DNA from: Deltaproteobacteria bacterium SG8_13
Lineage (GTDB): Bacteria; Desulfobacterota; Desulfobacteria; Desulfobacterales; SG8-13
DNA length: 55,799 bases
Assembly (NCBI GenBank): GCA_001303025.1
Contig: LJNK01000029.1
Location: 1-55,799 of the forward strand
Reading direction: 5' to 3'
A program made the translations under genes and the position numbers. The notes beneath the pieces are model-generated. The model was given only the letters and a program-made list of their open reading frames with translations, did no database searches and had not been told where the DNA came from. Positions 10,079-20,353 of the stretch are shown in pieces (position 1 is the first letter of the stretch; each line of letters begins with the position of its first letter).

Positions 10079-10147
10079 GAAGAACCTGCCGAAATTTACT
10101 GGAACCTCGAAATTTTCATCCTGCCGGGAGGCCCGGAGAACATCAAA

Positions 10148-12751
10148 TTACAGCTCGGGTTTAATTTCTTCCAGGTAATAGCATTCCAGGACGTCACCGA
10201 CTTTTATGTCGTTGTAGTTTTCGATACCGATGCCGCACTCGTAGCCGCTTTGAACTTCCTTGACGTCATCTTTGAAGCGCCTCAGGGAGCCGACCTTGCT
10301 TTCGTAATCAACGATTCCATCGCGGATAACCCGCATAAGCCGGCCGCGCTCAATTTTGCCTTCAGTGATGTAACAACCGGCGATCGCACCGATCTTCGGC
10401 ACATGGAATACTTCCCGGACTTCTGCCCGGCCGAGGGGTCTTTCCTTGAATGTGGAGGCCATCATGCCGGCAATGGCATCTTTGACTTCCTTGATGACGT
10501 TGTAAATCACGTTGTAAAAGCGCATGTCCACCCCTTCTTCATGGGCCATGGCAGTGACCTTGGAAGTGGGACGAACATTAAAACCGATGATGATGGCATC
10601 CGAAACGGAGGCCAGCGAGATATCGGATTCGGTAATGGTTCCTGTGGCTGAATGCACGATGTTTATCTGAACTTCTTCGTTGGAGAGCTTTGTCAGCGAA
10701 TCCGCCAACGCTTCAATGGAGCCATGCACATCGGCTTTGATGATCAGGTTCAGATCCTTGACCTCACCCTCCTGCATTTTCTCATACAGCTTGTCCAGGC
10801 TGAGCCGGCTCGATTTGGCCAACTCTTTGGAACGCTGTTTCTGGATGCGATGTTCGCTGATCTGTTTGGCGTTCTTTTCATCATCCAGGACGACGAGCTG
10901 GTCACCGGCCATGGGGACACCCGAAAGGCCGACGACTTCGACCGGAATCGATGGTCCTGCGGTTTCCATCAAGTCTCCCCGATCATCGAGCATGGCACGC
11001 ACTTTGCCGTGATAAACACCGCAGACCACGGCATCGCCGACCTTCAGCGTACCTTCCTGCACCAAAACGGTGGCGACCGCACCGCGGCCCGGGTCAATTT
11101 TGGACTCCACGACATAACCGGTGGCGCGCTTGTCCGGGTTTGCTTTTAATTCGAGGACTTCGGCCTGCAGCAGAATCATCTCCAGCAGGTCCGATATACC
11201 GGTTTTTTTCTTGGCAGACACCTTCACAAAAATGGTGTCGCCGCCCCACTCTTCCGCGCTCAGCCCCTGTTCGGCCAGTTCGCGGTATACCCGCTCGGGA
11301 TCGGCATTGTCCTTGTCGATCTTGTTCACCGCCACGATGATCGGCACATTGGCAGCCCGGGCGTGGTTCACGGCTTCAGTGGTCTGCGGCATGACACCGT
11401 CATCTGCCGCCACGACCAGTACGACGATGTCGGTCACCTTTGCGCCCCTGCCGCGCATGGCCGTGAAGGCTTCATGACCCGGTGTGTCCAGAAAGGCGAT
11501 CTTACCCTTTTCGGTTTCCACATAATAGGCCCCGATGTGCTGGGTGATGCCACCGGCCTCGATATCGGTGATTTTGGTTTCGCGAATGACATCCAGCAGA
11601 GAAGTTTTTCCGTGATCCACGTGGCCCATGATGGTGACAACGGGCGGTCTTTCGACCATTTTTTCGGGGGCGTCCTTTTCGACCTTTAAGATGGTTTCTT
11701 CCTCAAACCGCGCCTTTTCGACTTCATAATTGAACTCCGCCGCCACAAGGGTCGCCATGTCGAAATCGATGGTCTGGTTCACTGTCGCCATTACGCCCAT
11801 TGACATCAGCACCTGGATCATTTCACCGGACTTGATGCCCATGCGCTTGGCCAAATCGGCCAGAAGGATCGAGTCGTCAATTTTGATCCGGCGCTTGATG
11901 GCCTTGGCCACGGTGATCTGGGTTTTCTGGCCGTATGCACCGGATTTGGCTTTTACGCCCTTCTTGCCCTTGCGGGCGCGATGACCCCGGCCGTAAAGGG
12001 CTGCTCCCTCTACGATCTCTTTGCGCCTGAAAGCGGCTTTTTTCTTTATGAGGCGCCGGTCCCGATCATCTTCTTCGCCTCGTTTCTTTTTCTTTTTTCT
12101 GGCGTCTTTGGCGGTTTCGCCGGCAGCCGGTGCTTCCCCCGGGACCGGCAGCGGCCTGGCGGCCTCGAACTTCACGGCCTGTTTGGACGGCCGGGCTGTT
12201 TCCTGCTCCTCCTCGGCGGGAGGCGGCTCTTTGGGGGCAATCGGAAGCTTGATTATTTTGGCTGCGGCCTCTTTTTTCTTCCGTTTCCGGGCAGGTTTTT
12301 TCAGTTTCGCTTCTTCAGCGGCAGCGGATGGTTCGGCCGTGGCCGTTTCTGCCGGCATCTCCTCGGGTGGTGTTTCGGAAACTTGCTGCTCTTCCGCGGT
12401 TTCTTCGGGCACAGGGGCGGTTTCCTCGGTACCGGGGACCTCAGCCGGTTCTGCCGCGGCAGCTTCCATATCAGCATCCGCTTCGGCTTCGGGCGGACCT
12501 TCGAGCTCAGCCGGTGGCGCGGTCTCGACGGTCTCACGGCGCCTGCGGATGACCGTCGGTTTAATCCGGGTCTCGACAATGGCTTCCTCTGTTTTCCCGA
12601 ACAAGTTGGCCTTGATCCGCACAACCGCCTCTTCATCCAGCGAGCTCATATGGCTTTTCACGCTGATATCCATGTCTCGAATCTTGTCGAGAAGAACTTT
12701 GTTGGTCATGTTCAGATCCCTGGCAAGTTCATATACTCTGATTGCTGCCAT
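10148..12751 (-). CDS. infB: Translation initiation factor IF-2
   Basis: 867-residue IF-2, the GTPase that brings initiator tRNA to the 30S P-site. It has an N-terminal IF2_N helix domain ([18 protein letters not shown]), a low-complexity linker rich in Glu, Ala, Pro and Lys (about 60-290), a second IF2_N-like segment, then the G domain with P-loop GHVDHGKTS near residue 373 and later DTPGHEAF and NKID. Two beta-barrel domains and a C-terminal domain follow. The chosen ATG at 12751 sits behind a run of six G on the message; an ATG at 12763 (MGGLMAAIR) is an alternative. It follows nusA closely. Confidence 0.96.
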   Translation of the reverse strand: MAAIRVYELARDLNMTNKVLLDKIRDMDISVKSHMSSLDEEAVVRIKANLFGKTEEAIVETRIKPTVIRRRRETVETAPPAELEGPPEAEADADMEAAAAEPAEVPGTEETAPVPEETAEEQQVSETPPEEMPAETATAEPSAAAEEAKLKKPARKRKKKEAAAKIIKLPIAPKEPPPAEEEQETARPSKQAVKFEAARPLPVPGEAPAAGETAKDARKKKKKRGEEDDRDRRLIKKKAAFRRKEIVEGAALYGRGHRARKGKKGVKAKSGAYGQKTQITVAKAIKRRIKIDDSILLADLAKRMGIKSGEMIQVLMSMGVMATVNQTIDFDMATLVAAEFNYEVEKARFEEETILKVEKDAPEKMVERPPVVTIMGHVDHGKTSLLDVIRETKITDIEAGGITQHIGAYYVETEKGKIAFLDTPGHEAFTAMRGRGAKVTDIVVLVVAADDGVMPQTTEAVNHARAANVPIIVAVNKIDKDNADPERVYRELAEQGLSAEEWGGDTIFVKVSAKKKTGISDLLEMILLQAEVLELKANPDKRATGYVVESKIDPGRGAVATVLVQEGTLKVGDAVVCGVYHGKVRAMLDDRGDLMETAGPSIPVEVVGLSGVPMAGDQLVVLDDEKNAKQISEHRIQKQRSKELAKSSRLSLDKLYEKMQEGEVKDLNLIIKADVHGSIEALADSLTKLSNEEVQINIVHSATGTITESDISLASVSDAIIIGFNVRPTSKVTAMAHEEGVDMRFYNVIYNVIKEVKDAIAGMMASTFKERPLGRAEVREVFHVPKIGAIAGCYITEGKIERGRLMRVIRDGIVDYESKVGSLRRFKDDVKEVQSGYECGIGIENYNDIKVGDVLECYYLEEIKPEL

Positions 12752-12764
12752 TAACCCCCCCATA

Positions 12765-14282
12765 TCAGACCGGGTCCTCTTGCGGGTCGGCACCCTCAGC
12801 TTCGGTCGGTTGCAAGGTTTCGGGCGTTCCCGCGGTATCGGTTTCCAGTTCCGGTTCGGTCTCGGCCGCAACTGGAGTTGTCTTTTCTCCCTTTTCCTTA
12901 TCAGACAGAGCCTCCACCTCGGCTGCTTCCTCTTCCTGCTCCTTTTCAGCCGAGGCTTCCGCCTCTGCCGCGGCTGCCTCTTCTTCCTTTTTCCGTTCGG
13001 CCTCCGCCGCAGCCTCTTTTTCTTCCTCTTCCCGTCGTACTTCGCGGTCAATGACGGCGCTGCGGGCTGCAGCGATCAGTTTCTTGGCTGTTTCTTCACC
13101 GATGCCCTTGATTTGCGTCAGATCCTCTATCGTCGCCACCTCCACTTCGTCAATGGAGAAAAGCCCCTTCTCATAGAGTGCATCGGCCGTGCTGGCTCCG
13201 ATTCCCGGCAGGGCGATCAAAGAGTTGTAACCGGTTTGCATCGCCTCGTCATAGGAGGTTTCGCTTTTCACGTCCAGGTGCCATCCGGTCAGCTTGGAAG
13301 CCAGGCGAACATTCTGTCCCCGTTTTCCGATGGCAATCGAAAGGTATTCATCCGGCACGATAACTTCCATGGACCGATCCGTTTCGTCGATGACCACCCG
13401 GGCGATTTCGGCCGGTGCCAGGGCATTGCAGACAAATTTGGCCGGATCGATGTGCCAGGAGATGATGTCGATTTTTTCGCCCCGCAATTCCTGCACGACG
13501 TTTTGGACCCGGCTGCCTTTCATACCGACACAGGCGCCCACCGGATCGATGTCGGCATTGGTCGATGACACGGCGATCTTGGCCCGTACCCCCGGTTCCC
13601 GGGAAGCCGCCATAATCTTAACTACCCCTTCGCTGATTTCCGGCACTTCGGTCTTAAACAGGCTGATCAGAAAATCAGGATGTGTGCGGGTTAAAATAAT
13701 CTGGGGCCCGCGGCTTTCGTGAAGTACATCCAGGATCTGCGCCCTGATCCGGTCTCCCCGACGATACATCTCTTTCGGAACCTGTTCGCGGGCCGGAACG
13801 ACGCCCTCCGTGTGGCCGAGGTTGACAATGATGTCGCGTCGGTCGATGCGTTGGACGATGCCGTTTATAATTTCCCCCTTGCGATCGATGAAGCTGGCAT
13901 AGACTGCGTCTTTTTCGGCATCCTTGATTTTCTGGATAATCACCTGCTTGGCAGATTGGGCGGCAATGCGGCCGAAGGTGGTGGTATCCATCTTCGTGCC
14001 GAGACTGTCTCCGACCTGACACTCCGGATCGAGTTTGCGTCCTTCTTCAAGGCTGATCTGCAGAGCCGGTTCGGTGATTTCTTCGGCAACATCTTTGAAC
14101 TGGAAAACTTCAATTTCCCCCAGTTCTTCGTTGTAATGGACTTCGATGTCCATTTTACTGCCGAATTTTTTTCTGGCTGCAGATTTCAGGGCTTCCTCCA
14201 GCGCACTGATCAAAACATCGCGGGAGATGCCTTTGTCTTTGCTTACTTGCTCGACGACGCGTTTGATATCTGAGATAAACAT
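12765..14282 (-). CDS. nusA: Transcription termination/antitermination factor NusA
   Basis: 505-residue NusA. It has an N-terminal RNA-polymerase-binding domain (1-130), S1 domain (about 132-200, with [21 protein letters not shown]), two KH domains (about 200-345, with [19 protein letters not shown] and [16 protein letters not shown]) and a helix-hairpin-helix region (about 350-420, [19 protein letters not shown]). The last 85 residues or so form an unusually long tail of Glu/Ala/Lys repeats that looks like a charged helix or disordered region. It overlaps rimP by 40 bases and precedes infB. Confidence 0.96.
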   Translation of the reverse strand: MFISDIKRVVEQVSKDKGISRDVLISALEEALKSAARKKFGSKMDIEVHYNEELGEIEVFQFKDVAEEITEPALQISLEEGRKLDPECQVGDSLGTKMDTTTFGRIAAQSAKQVIIQKIKDAEKDAVYASFIDRKGEIINGIVQRIDRRDIIVNLGHTEGVVPAREQVPKEMYRRGDRIRAQILDVLHESRGPQIILTRTHPDFLISLFKTEVPEISEGVVKIMAASREPGVRAKIAVSSTNADIDPVGACVGMKGSRVQNVVQELRGEKIDIISWHIDPAKFVCNALAPAEIARVVIDETDRSMEVIVPDEYLSIAIGKRGQNVRLASKLTGWHLDVKSETSYDEAMQTGYNSLIALPGIGASTADALYEKGLFSIDEVEVATIEDLTQIKGIGEETAKKLIAAARSAVIDREVRREEEEKEAAAEAERKKEEEAAAAEAEASAEKEQEEEAAEVEALSDKEKGEKTTPVAAETEPELETDTAGTPETLQPTEAEGADPQEDPV

Positions 14283-14839
14283 CCGTCTTCTCCGTGGTTG
14301 ACGAGTCGCGCTTTATTGATGCCATCATAGGGGATGGCCATGGTTTTTTCCCCCATCGACAGGGTCACCAATCCTTCCGATATACCGGTCAATACGCCCG
14401 TGAAGTTCTTTTGGTCGTTGATGGGTTCAAAGGTTCGTATCTTGACTGTTTGGCCGCTGAACCGATCAAAGTCGCTGACTTTGCCCAATGGGCGCTCGGC
14501 TCCCGGTGACGAGACTTCCAGGCTGTAGGAACCCAGGTCATCGAGAGAAACATCCAGCAGATCGCTGAGCTGGCGACTGAGGTCAGCGCAGTCATTGAGG
14601 GTGACCCCGCCGGTCTTGTCGATGTACAGACGCAGAATCCTGCCGCGGGCTTCCGATTGGAATTCCACATGGACCAGCTCCATGCCCTTCGCCGTGCAAA
14701 CGGGCTCTGCCAGCAGTCGAACCTGTCCGGTGATTTCCGCGGTCCGCTTTCTGGACAGACGAACGGCTGCTGATGGCAATCGCTTTGATTTTGCTTTATT
14801 TTTATGTCCCTTCATCGTCGGTTTCTTCCGGCTTTCCAA
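14243..14839 (-). CDS. rimP: Ribosome maturation factor RimP
   Basis: RimP of up to 198 residues, acting in 30S assembly. Core motifs are GMELVHVEFQSEARGRILRLYID, the SRQLSDLLD helix, YSLEVSSPGAERPL and the C-terminal Sm-like domain FTGVLTGISEGLVTL. The first 24 or so residues are basic, and an internal ATG at 14815 could be the true start, since the upstream ATG lies almost against a terminator hairpin. The 3' end overlaps nusA by 40 bases, an unusually long overlap. Confidence 0.93.
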   Translation of the reverse strand: MESRKKPTMKGHKNKAKSKRLPSAAVRLSRKRTAEITGQVRLLAEPVCTAKGMELVHVEFQSEARGRILRLYIDKTGGVTLNDCADLSRQLSDLLDVSLDDLGSYSLEVSSPGAERPLGKVSDFDRFSGQTVKIRTFEPINDQKNFTGVLTGISEGLVTLSMGEKTMAIPYDGINKARLVNHGEDGCLSQISNASSSK

Positions 14840-14845
14840 AAACGC

Positions 14846-14870
14846 AAAAAACGGGCGTTCCGCCCGTTTC
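14846..14870 (-). terminator. Intrinsic terminator upstream of rimP
   Basis: Inverted repeat AACGGGCG / CGCCCGTT with a three-base loop, followed on the minus strand by a T-rich run. It would end transcription of the upstream tRNA-Gly before the rimP operon. Confidence 0.7.
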
Positions 14871-14999
14871 TTGAGTCCGAGTGTGGTAATTGTGGTGGAG
14901 TCGCTCTACATGTTCATGACCATACCCATTGGTTTACTCCAAAACACCTAAACTCAAGTCACCACCCTAACTCAGCCTTTGAAAAAGGCGGAGATTAGA

Positions 15000-15075
15000 T
15001 GGAGCGGGCAACGAGATTCGAACTCGCGACACCAAGCTTGGGAAGCTTGTACTCTACCAACTGAGCTATGCCCGC
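15000..15075 (-). tRNA. tRNA-Gly (anticodon CCC)
   Basis: A 76-base tRNA with encoded CCA. Acceptor stem GCGGGCA/TGCCCGC, D-arm GCTC-AGTTGGTA-GAGT, anticodon stem CAAGC/GCTTG with loop TTCCCAA giving anticodon CCC, T-loop TTCGAAT and discriminator U73, as expected of glycine tRNAs. Confidence 0.95.
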
Positions 15076-15091
15076 CCACCAGATCGAAGAA

Positions 15092-15120
15092 TAGTTAGAA
15101 CAAAAAACCACCTTTGTCAA
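15092..15120 (-). promoter_or_regulatory. Sigma70-type promoter for tRNA-Gly
   Basis: On the minus strand TTGACA (15120-15115), 17-base spacer, TAACTA (15097-15092), 17 bases ahead of the tRNA 5' end. The -35 matches consensus; the -10 is weaker. Confidence 0.6.
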
Positions 15121-15137
15121 TATATTTAATAAAAGAC

Positions 15138-15166
15138 TTGATATTTACATACGTGCTCATTAATGG
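15138..15166 (+). promoter_or_regulatory. Putative promoter of the 15.2-kb structured RNA
   Basis: TTGATA (15138-15143), 17-base spacer, TAATGG (15161-15166), inside an AT-rich stretch that also holds the divergent tRNA-Gly promoter. Transcription would start near 15173, at the left edge of the structured segment. Confidence 0.45.
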
Positions 15167-15172
15167 ATTTGC

Positions 15173-15412
15173 CCCATAGCCGAGGTTTGCCCGAACGCAG
15201 GTGCGGCGCTTTACGGAAAACAAACCGATTGGGGGCTCCGGCAGCCGGCGGGTGGATACCGGCATCGAGAGACTGGACGAAATCGGCCGGCTCTGGTACC
15301 ATTAGACCCTGTGGTGATCGATCTCCAACAGGCGCCCGGTGTTGAGGAGGTTCAGGGGCGCCGTCGTGCTTGGGTACAGCCCGTGGCTGTTATCCTCCTG
15401 GGGTTTGCACCC
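15173..15412 (+). ncRNA. Candidate structured non-coding RNA, 6S-RNA-like
   Basis: This 400-base gap between tRNA-Gly and the cyclase has no credible ORF but shows long-range complementarity. CCCCA near 15174 pairs with TGGGG near 15403, GAGG with CCTC just inside, and GCGGCGC (about 15207) with GCGCCGT (about 15359). A GC-rich terminal arm lies in between. Ends pairing around a central open region, an own promoter and a strong downstream hairpin resemble 6S RNA architecture. At about 240 bases it would be longer than typical 6S RNA (about 180-190), and no diagnostic primary motif was confirmed. A regulatory leader of the cyclase is the alternative. Confidence 0.4.
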
Positions 15413-15438
15413 TTAGCGGCAATGATTCAAATCGACTG

Positions 15439-15466
15439 AAGCGGGCTGCCGCACGGCAGCCCGCTT
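15439..15466 (+). terminator. Strong stem-loop ending the structured RNA / cyclase leader
   Basis: AAGCGGGCTGCC / GGCAGCCCGCTT perfect 12-bp stem with a four-base loop, 21 bases before the cyclase ATG. No T-run follows, so it may be a 3' processing or attenuation structure rather than a full intrinsic terminator. Confidence 0.5.
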
Positions 15467-15487
15467 CGGGCCCAATTGGGTGAATAC

Positions 15488-16423
15488 ATGAAAAAAGGCC
15501 ACAACATCCGGGTTCGATTCACCGACAAGATGGTCTTGATCGGCTGTACGATTGCCGTCGTGTACTGGGTGCTCGACTCGTTCGTATCGATTTTCCTGTC
15601 TTCCGAAGGCCCCTGGCTGCAGAGGATTCTCGGTTCGGATATGAATGAGATCTGGACACGGTTGATCGTGCTGTGCCTGTTTGTCATCTTCGGCTCTCAT
15701 GCACAGTTTACCATCAACGAGAGACGTGAGGTGGCCAAAAAAATCGAACGGGACCGGGCAACCCGTGAACGCTTTCAGCGACTGCTGTCACCGTCGCTGG
15801 CCGAAATGGTCGTATCCGGCCAGTTGCTGGTGGAGAAGGGAGGTGTTTCCCGGGTGGCGACCGTCATGTTTGTCGACATCCGTGGATTCACGCCCATGAG
15901 TGAAAACACCCCGCCGGACGAGGTGCTGCAGATGCTCAACGAATATTTTGAGATGGTCGTGGGGGTTGTATTCCGGCACGAAGGGACCGTGGACAAATTC
16001 ATGGGCGATGAGATCATGGTGATTTGGGGAGCGCCGGTTGCCCATTCCGATGATCCGAAAAGAGCCGTCCGGGCAGCCCTCGAAATTCGAACCGAACTGA
16101 CAATATTCAACCGCAATCGGGCGGCTGAGGGCAAGGCGGATATACAGGTCGGTATCGGCATCAATTCCGGAAGCCTGGTTGCCGGTTATATCGGTTCCAC
16201 TCAGACCATGAGCTATTCGGTTATCGGCGACACCGTCAACACGGCATCGCGGCTGTGCGCCGCTGCACGGGCGGGACAGATTATTGTCTCGCAGGAAACG
16301 TTTGAACAGATGAACGGGCTTTTTGAAGGAGAGGAAATCGAGCCTGTTCAGGCCAAAGGCAAGTTTAACCCGATTCGGGTCTTTAACGTCATCGGCGAGA
16401 AAGCGCCCCCCACATCAACCTGA
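15488..16423 (+). CDS. Membrane-anchored class III adenylate/guanylate cyclase
   Basis: 311-residue protein making a cyclic nucleotide from NTP. Two hydrophobic segments (about residues 15-37 and 57-73) anchor the N-terminus, then a charged linker leads to the cyclase homology domain (about 115-290). Metal aspartates are in MFVDIRGFTPMS and KFMGDEIMVIWGAP; the Lys before FMGDE is in the substrate-recognition position typical of adenylate cyclases. VIGDTVNTASRL is the family dimer-interface motif. ATG 15488 is preferred over the TTG at 15476. A strong hairpin precedes it, suggesting regulated expression. Confidence 0.85.
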   Translation: MKKGHNIRVRFTDKMVLIGCTIAVVYWVLDSFVSIFLSSEGPWLQRILGSDMNEIWTRLIVLCLFVIFGSHAQFTINERREVAKKIERDRATRERFQRLLSPSLAEMVVSGQLLVEKGGVSRVATVMFVDIRGFTPMSENTPPDEVLQMLNEYFEMVVGVVFRHEGTVDKFMGDEIMVIWGAPVAHSDDPKRAVRAALEIRTELTIFNRNRAAEGKADIQVGIGINSGSLVAGYIGSTQTMSYSVIGDTVNTASRLCAAARAGQIIVSQETFEQMNGLFEGEEIEPVQAKGKFNPIRVFNVIGEKAPPTST

Positions 16424-16448
16424 CCGCTGCGAACCTACCCTTCCGCTA

Positions 16449-16802
16449 TCAGCGGTCTAGCAGATCCCGAATGTCTTCCAGGTCTTCGCGAACCGCTTTC
16501 AACAGCTCGGCAGAAGTAGAACCCGTAGCCGGTTTTCTCTTTGCGGAAAGATGCTGTCGCGCCCCTTCGAGGGTAAATCTCTTTTTATGCACCAGGTGCT
16601 TGATCTCCAGGATCGACTCGACGTCCGAGCGGCGGTAAAGGCGGTGGCCGGTGGGGGTTCGCTTGGGCCGGATGGATTTGAACTCTGACTCCCAGAACCG
16701 AAGTACGTAGGCCGGAAGGTCGGCAATTTTGCTCACCTCACCGATTTTAAAATAGAGTTTGTCGGGGATGTTGCCATCCGCTGGAAGGTTTTTTTTTCCC
16801 AT
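16449..16802 (-). CDS. MerR family transcriptional regulator
   Basis: 117-residue MerR-type protein. The N-terminal winged helix-turn-helix is clear: YFKIGEVSKIADLPAYVLRFWESEF (about residues 17-41) followed by the wing GHRLYRRSDVESILEIKHLV. The C-terminal part is short and has no obvious effector-binding domain or Cys ligands. It follows pheT by three bases; a small MerR gene after pheST is a recurrent arrangement in Desulfobacterota. Its target is unknown. Confidence 0.88.
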   Translation of the reverse strand: MGKKNLPADGNIPDKLYFKIGEVSKIADLPAYVLRFWESEFKSIRPKRTPTGHRLYRRSDVESILEIKHLVHKKRFTLEGARQHLSAKRKPATGSTSAELLKAVREDLEDIRDLLDR

Positions 16803-16805
16803 GTT

Positions 16806-19220
16806 TCAAGCCGGCAGCAACGCGTTGAATTCTTCCACCAAACGGGCGGTTGTCTCTGCATGCAGACGGTTTACGTACTCATCTTCCAGGGTCCTGTCGG
16901 CAGCCCGGTAGATGACCCTGAAAGAGAGGCTCTTTTTGCCCTCCGGAATCGGCTTGCCCTCGAAAACATCGAAAAGGTGCAGGCTTTCGATCAGTTCGTC
17001 ACCGACCTGCATGACGCGCTGCAAAATGTCCTGGGCTTGCATATTCCGGTCGACGATCAACGTGATGTCCCTGGGCACCGAAGGATACCGCGGAATCGGC
17101 CGGGACGACTTCCGCTCGGAGATCAGCGGCAGCATCTGATCGACATTCAATTCGAAGATAAAAGCGGTCTGTTTGAGTTCGAACTGCTTTTGCACCCGGG
17201 GATGAACTTCACCCAGAAGCCCGAGATGTTGATCCCCACAATGGAACCGTCCGGTGTATCCGGGGCGCATATAGCGGCAGAGATCGTCGGGTGCCCCGGA
17301 GAATTGCACCTCTGCAACCCCCAGCGCCTGAAGCAGCGTTTCCGTCGCGCCCTTCAGGTCGAAAAAATCGCATTCGACCTCCCGTCCGTGCCAGGAAGGG
17401 TGGCGTCTTGCACCGGTCCACAAGCCGGCGAGCATCTCGGTTTCCCCCGGCAACTGGTCGGCACCCTGCGCCAGATAGGTTTTCCCGATTTCGAACAACT
17501 TCAGGTTCTTCTCCTGATGCGCCAGGTTGTGGCGCATGGCACCCAGCAGCCCGGGAATCATGGAGCTTCGCATAACCGCCTGATCCTCGGAAAGCGGGTT
17601 GAGCACGGCAACGGTTTGTCTGCGGGGATCGTCACCGGCTAGATTCAGCATGTCGCAGGCATTGCCGGAGATGAAGCTGTAAGTGATTGCCTCCGAAAAC
17701 CCGAAACCGGTCATCAACTGCTTGATCCGGTTTCTTACCCGCAGGAGCTTGGGCATCGGTTTGCCTTCCGCCGGCATCTTGGGATGGGTCAGCGGGATGT
17801 GGTCGTATCCGGAAAGCCTTGCGGCCTCCTCCATCAGATCTTCGGGACGGGTGATGTCGACCCGGTAAGAAGGCGGCACAACGGTGATTGTCCGGGCCGT
17901 TTGCTTCTCGATCGTAAATTCGATTGACTCCAACAGAGACCGGATTTGTTTTGCGTCGAAAGAAGTGCCGAGCAGCCGATTGGTTTTTTCGGCGCTCAGT
18001 TCGATCGGTTGCGTCACCGACGGTCGGGGGTTTTCGTCGATCAGTCCGCTGACCAGCTTGCCCCCGGCAATCTCCACCATAAGGAGGGCAGTACGGTTCA
18101 GGGCGCTGACCGTTCCCTTCGGGTCCACTCCTCTTTCGAAACGGTATGAGGCGTCCGTTGCCAACCCGAGGGTTTTAGCCGTTTTGCGGACACTGCCCGG
18201 ATTGAAGTATGCACTTTCGATCAGCACCCGCCGGGTAGTGGGCTCAATTTCGGAATTCAAGCCGCCCATGATCCCGCCGATGGCCACCGGTTTTTCGCCA
18301 TCGCAGATCATGAGCATCTCGTCGGTGAGCTGCCGATCCTTCTGATCCAGGGTGACGAAATGTTCGCCGTTGTGCGCTGTTTTCACCACGATTCGATTTT
18401 CCGCCAGTTGGTCGAAATCAAACGCGTGAAGTGGTTGGCCCGTTTCCATCATCACAAAGTTGGTGATATCCACGATGTTGTTTATCGGGCGCAGGCCCAC
18501 CGACAGCAAGCGATCCTGCAGCCAGTCCGGTGAATCTTTGATTTCGATATCGGTCACCAGGCGGGCGGCATAGCGGGGGCAGAGCTCGGGAGCTTCGATG
18601 GTCACCGAGGTCATTGCGGCAATGTCGTTGCCGTTGTCGGAGATAGAATAATCGGGATAGCTGATCCGGGCCTTCTGAATGCCGGCAATTTCGCGGGCAA
18701 TACCGATGATGCTCGTGCAGTCGGGCCGATTGGGGGTCAGATCGATTTCCAGCACCGGGTCATCCAATCCGAGGGCTTCGGGCAGTTGCCGGCCGACAGT
18801 CAACGCATCGTCAAGCTCGATGATCGTACTCGCTTCCGGGCCGATACCCAGCTCTTTTTCACTGCAGAGCATCGCCTCGGATCGGGTGCCGCGGATCACG
18901 CCGGCACTCAAAACCGTACCGTCCGGGAAAACCGTTCCCGGCAGCGCCACCGCAGACAGCAGACCCTTGCGGACATTCGGTGCCCCGCAGACGATCGGAA
19001 GCTGCCGTTGTCCGGTGTCCACACTGCACAGGGTCAGTTGCTTCGATTTGCGATGACGGCCGGTCTCCACAATTCGGCCGACCACAACGCTTTGCAGGTA
19101 GGCAAAACGGTTTGTCACCGACTCGACTTCCAGCCCGACCATCGTCAGCGCCTTCGCCAGCTCGTCGGCGCCCCTATCGATGGAGACATAATTTTTCAGC
19201 CAGCTTAGACTTACCTTCAT
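16806..19220 (-). CDS. pheT: Phenylalanine--tRNA ligase beta subunit
   Basis: 804-residue beta subunit of the (alpha-beta)2 PheRS. Domain order: N-terminal tRNA-binding OB fold (about 40-150), B3/B4 editing domain (about 210-390, with NNIVDITNFVMMETGQPLHAFD), B5 domain (about 400-480), the core and a C-terminal ferredoxin-like anticodon-binding domain (about 705-800, with PSVPRDITLIVD). Length is normal. It starts one base after the pheS stop, so the two subunits are translationally coupled. Confidence 0.96.
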   Translation of the reverse strand: MKVSLSWLKNYVSIDRGADELAKALTMVGLEVESVTNRFAYLQSVVVGRIVETGRHRKSKQLTLCSVDTGQRQLPIVCGAPNVRKGLLSAVALPGTVFPDGTVLSAGVIRGTRSEAMLCSEKELGIGPEASTIIELDDALTVGRQLPEALGLDDPVLEIDLTPNRPDCTSIIGIAREIAGIQKARISYPDYSISDNGNDIAAMTSVTIEAPELCPRYAARLVTDIEIKDSPDWLQDRLLSVGLRPINNIVDITNFVMMETGQPLHAFDFDQLAENRIVVKTAHNGEHFVTLDQKDRQLTDEMLMICDGEKPVAIGGIMGGLNSEIEPTTRRVLIESAYFNPGSVRKTAKTLGLATDASYRFERGVDPKGTVSALNRTALLMVEIAGGKLVSGLIDENPRPSVTQPIELSAEKTNRLLGTSFDAKQIRSLLESIEFTIEKQTARTITVVPPSYRVDITRPEDLMEEAARLSGYDHIPLTHPKMPAEGKPMPKLLRVRNRIKQLMTGFGFSEAITYSFISGNACDMLNLAGDDPRRQTVAVLNPLSEDQAVMRSSMIPGLLGAMRHNLAHQEKNLKLFEIGKTYLAQGADQLPGETEMLAGLWTGARRHPSWHGREVECDFFDLKGATETLLQALGVAEVQFSGAPDDLCRYMRPGYTGRFHCGDQHLGLLGEVHPRVQKQFELKQTAFIFELNVDQMLPLISERKSSRPIPRYPSVPRDITLIVDRNMQAQDILQRVMQVGDELIESLHLFDVFEGKPIPEGKKSLSFRVIYRAADRTLEDEYVNRLHAETTARLVEEFNALLPA

Positions 19221-19221
19221 G

Positions 19222-20229
19222 TTAAAATTGCCTCAGGAAGCGGGCGTCGTTTTCAAAGAATTTGCGGATGTCGTCGATGCCGTATTTTAGCATGGCGATC
19301 CGTTCGACCCCCATGCCGAAGGCGAAGCCGGTGTACTTGTCCGCATCGTATCCCACGTTTTCATACAGCGCCGGATGCACCATCCCCGAGCCGAGAATCT
19401 CTAGCCAGCCGCTGTTGGAGCAAACCCGGCAGCCGCTGCCCCTGCACATGACGCACAGAATGTCGACTTCCGCACTCGGTTCGGTAAACGGGAAAAAGCT
19501 GGGTCGGAACCGCAAAGAGGTATGCGGATCGAACATTTGATGAACAAAAGTTGTCAGGACCCCTTTCAAATCGCCGAAGGAGATCCCCTCGTCGACCAGC
19601 AGCCCTTCGACCTGATGAAACATCGGCGTGTGGGTCAGATCGGAATCGCAGCGGTAGACCTTGCCGGGAGCGATAACGCGGACCGGTGGCGGTTGCTTTT
19701 CCATGGTGCGGATCTGAACCGGCGAAGTGTGGGTGCGCAAGACGATATTTTCCGAGATATAAAAGGTGTCCTGCATATCCCGGGCCGGATGGTTCTTGGG
19801 GATGTTGAGCGCTTCGAAATTGTAATAATCGAGCTCCACCTCCGGGCCCTCGGCAATATCGAACCCCAATCGGGAAAATATGTCGCAGATTTCTTCGGTG
19901 ATCCGGGTGATCGGATGCAGCGTTCCGTGCCCTGCCGGGCGGCCCGGCAGCGTAACGTCGATCCGCTCTTTTTTGGCGGCGCCGGTGTGCTCCAGCCGTT
20001 CGGCGACATCTTTGAACGAACGCTCGAGCTCCTGCTTGACCTGGTTGGCGCGCTTGCCGATGGCGGCTCTTTCTTCCGGCCGGTACCGGGAGATGTTGCG
20101 CAGAAACCGTGTGACCTCGCCTTTGCGGCCCAGGTATTTGACAGAAAGTGCCGTGACGGCCTGAATGTCCGCAGCAGCGTCAAGCTCGCTGATCGCTTTG
20201 GCGTGAATCTGGTCGATCGTCTCTTCCAC
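19222..20229 (-). CDS. pheS: Phenylalanine--tRNA ligase alpha subunit
   Basis: Catalytic alpha subunit of PheRS, 335 residues from the preferred GTG start at 20229. That codon lies five bases behind GGAGGGGG and gives the usual N-terminus (MEETIDQIHAKAISELD); a longer frame from ATG 20280 adds 17 residues not expected in the family. Class II synthetase motifs: motif 2 PVRVIAPGKVYR, the HQVEGLLVD segment and motif 3 GFAFGMGVERIAML near the C-terminus. It is part of the rplT-pheS-pheT-merR run. Confidence 0.95.
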   Translation of the reverse strand: MEETIDQIHAKAISELDAAADIQAVTALSVKYLGRKGEVTRFLRNISRYRPEERAAIGKRANQVKQELERSFKDVAERLEHTGAAKKERIDVTLPGRPAGHGTLHPITRITEEICDIFSRLGFDIAEGPEVELDYYNFEALNIPKNHPARDMQDTFYISENIVLRTHTSPVQIRTMEKQPPPVRVIAPGKVYRCDSDLTHTPMFHQVEGLLVDEGISFGDLKGVLTTFVHQMFDPHTSLRFRPSFFPFTEPSAEVDILCVMCRGSGCRVCSNSGWLEILGSGMVHPALYENVGYDADKYTGFAFGMGVERIAMLKYGIDDIRKFFENDARFLRQF

Positions 20230-20353
20230 TGCTACCCCCTCCTGCAGCCGGTTGCTTGTAGCTGCGATGCTGCAGGACAACTCAACGTGGTCGGGATCGG
20301 CTTTTCAGGCCGGTGGCGAAGCCGGCGGTAAATCTCGTCCGGATTCGGTGCGG

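Noticed and set aside
15413..15700. Minus-strand open frames over the cyclase 5' end
   Set aside because: They overlap the cyclase membrane region and the leader hairpin, with no start signals or homology.
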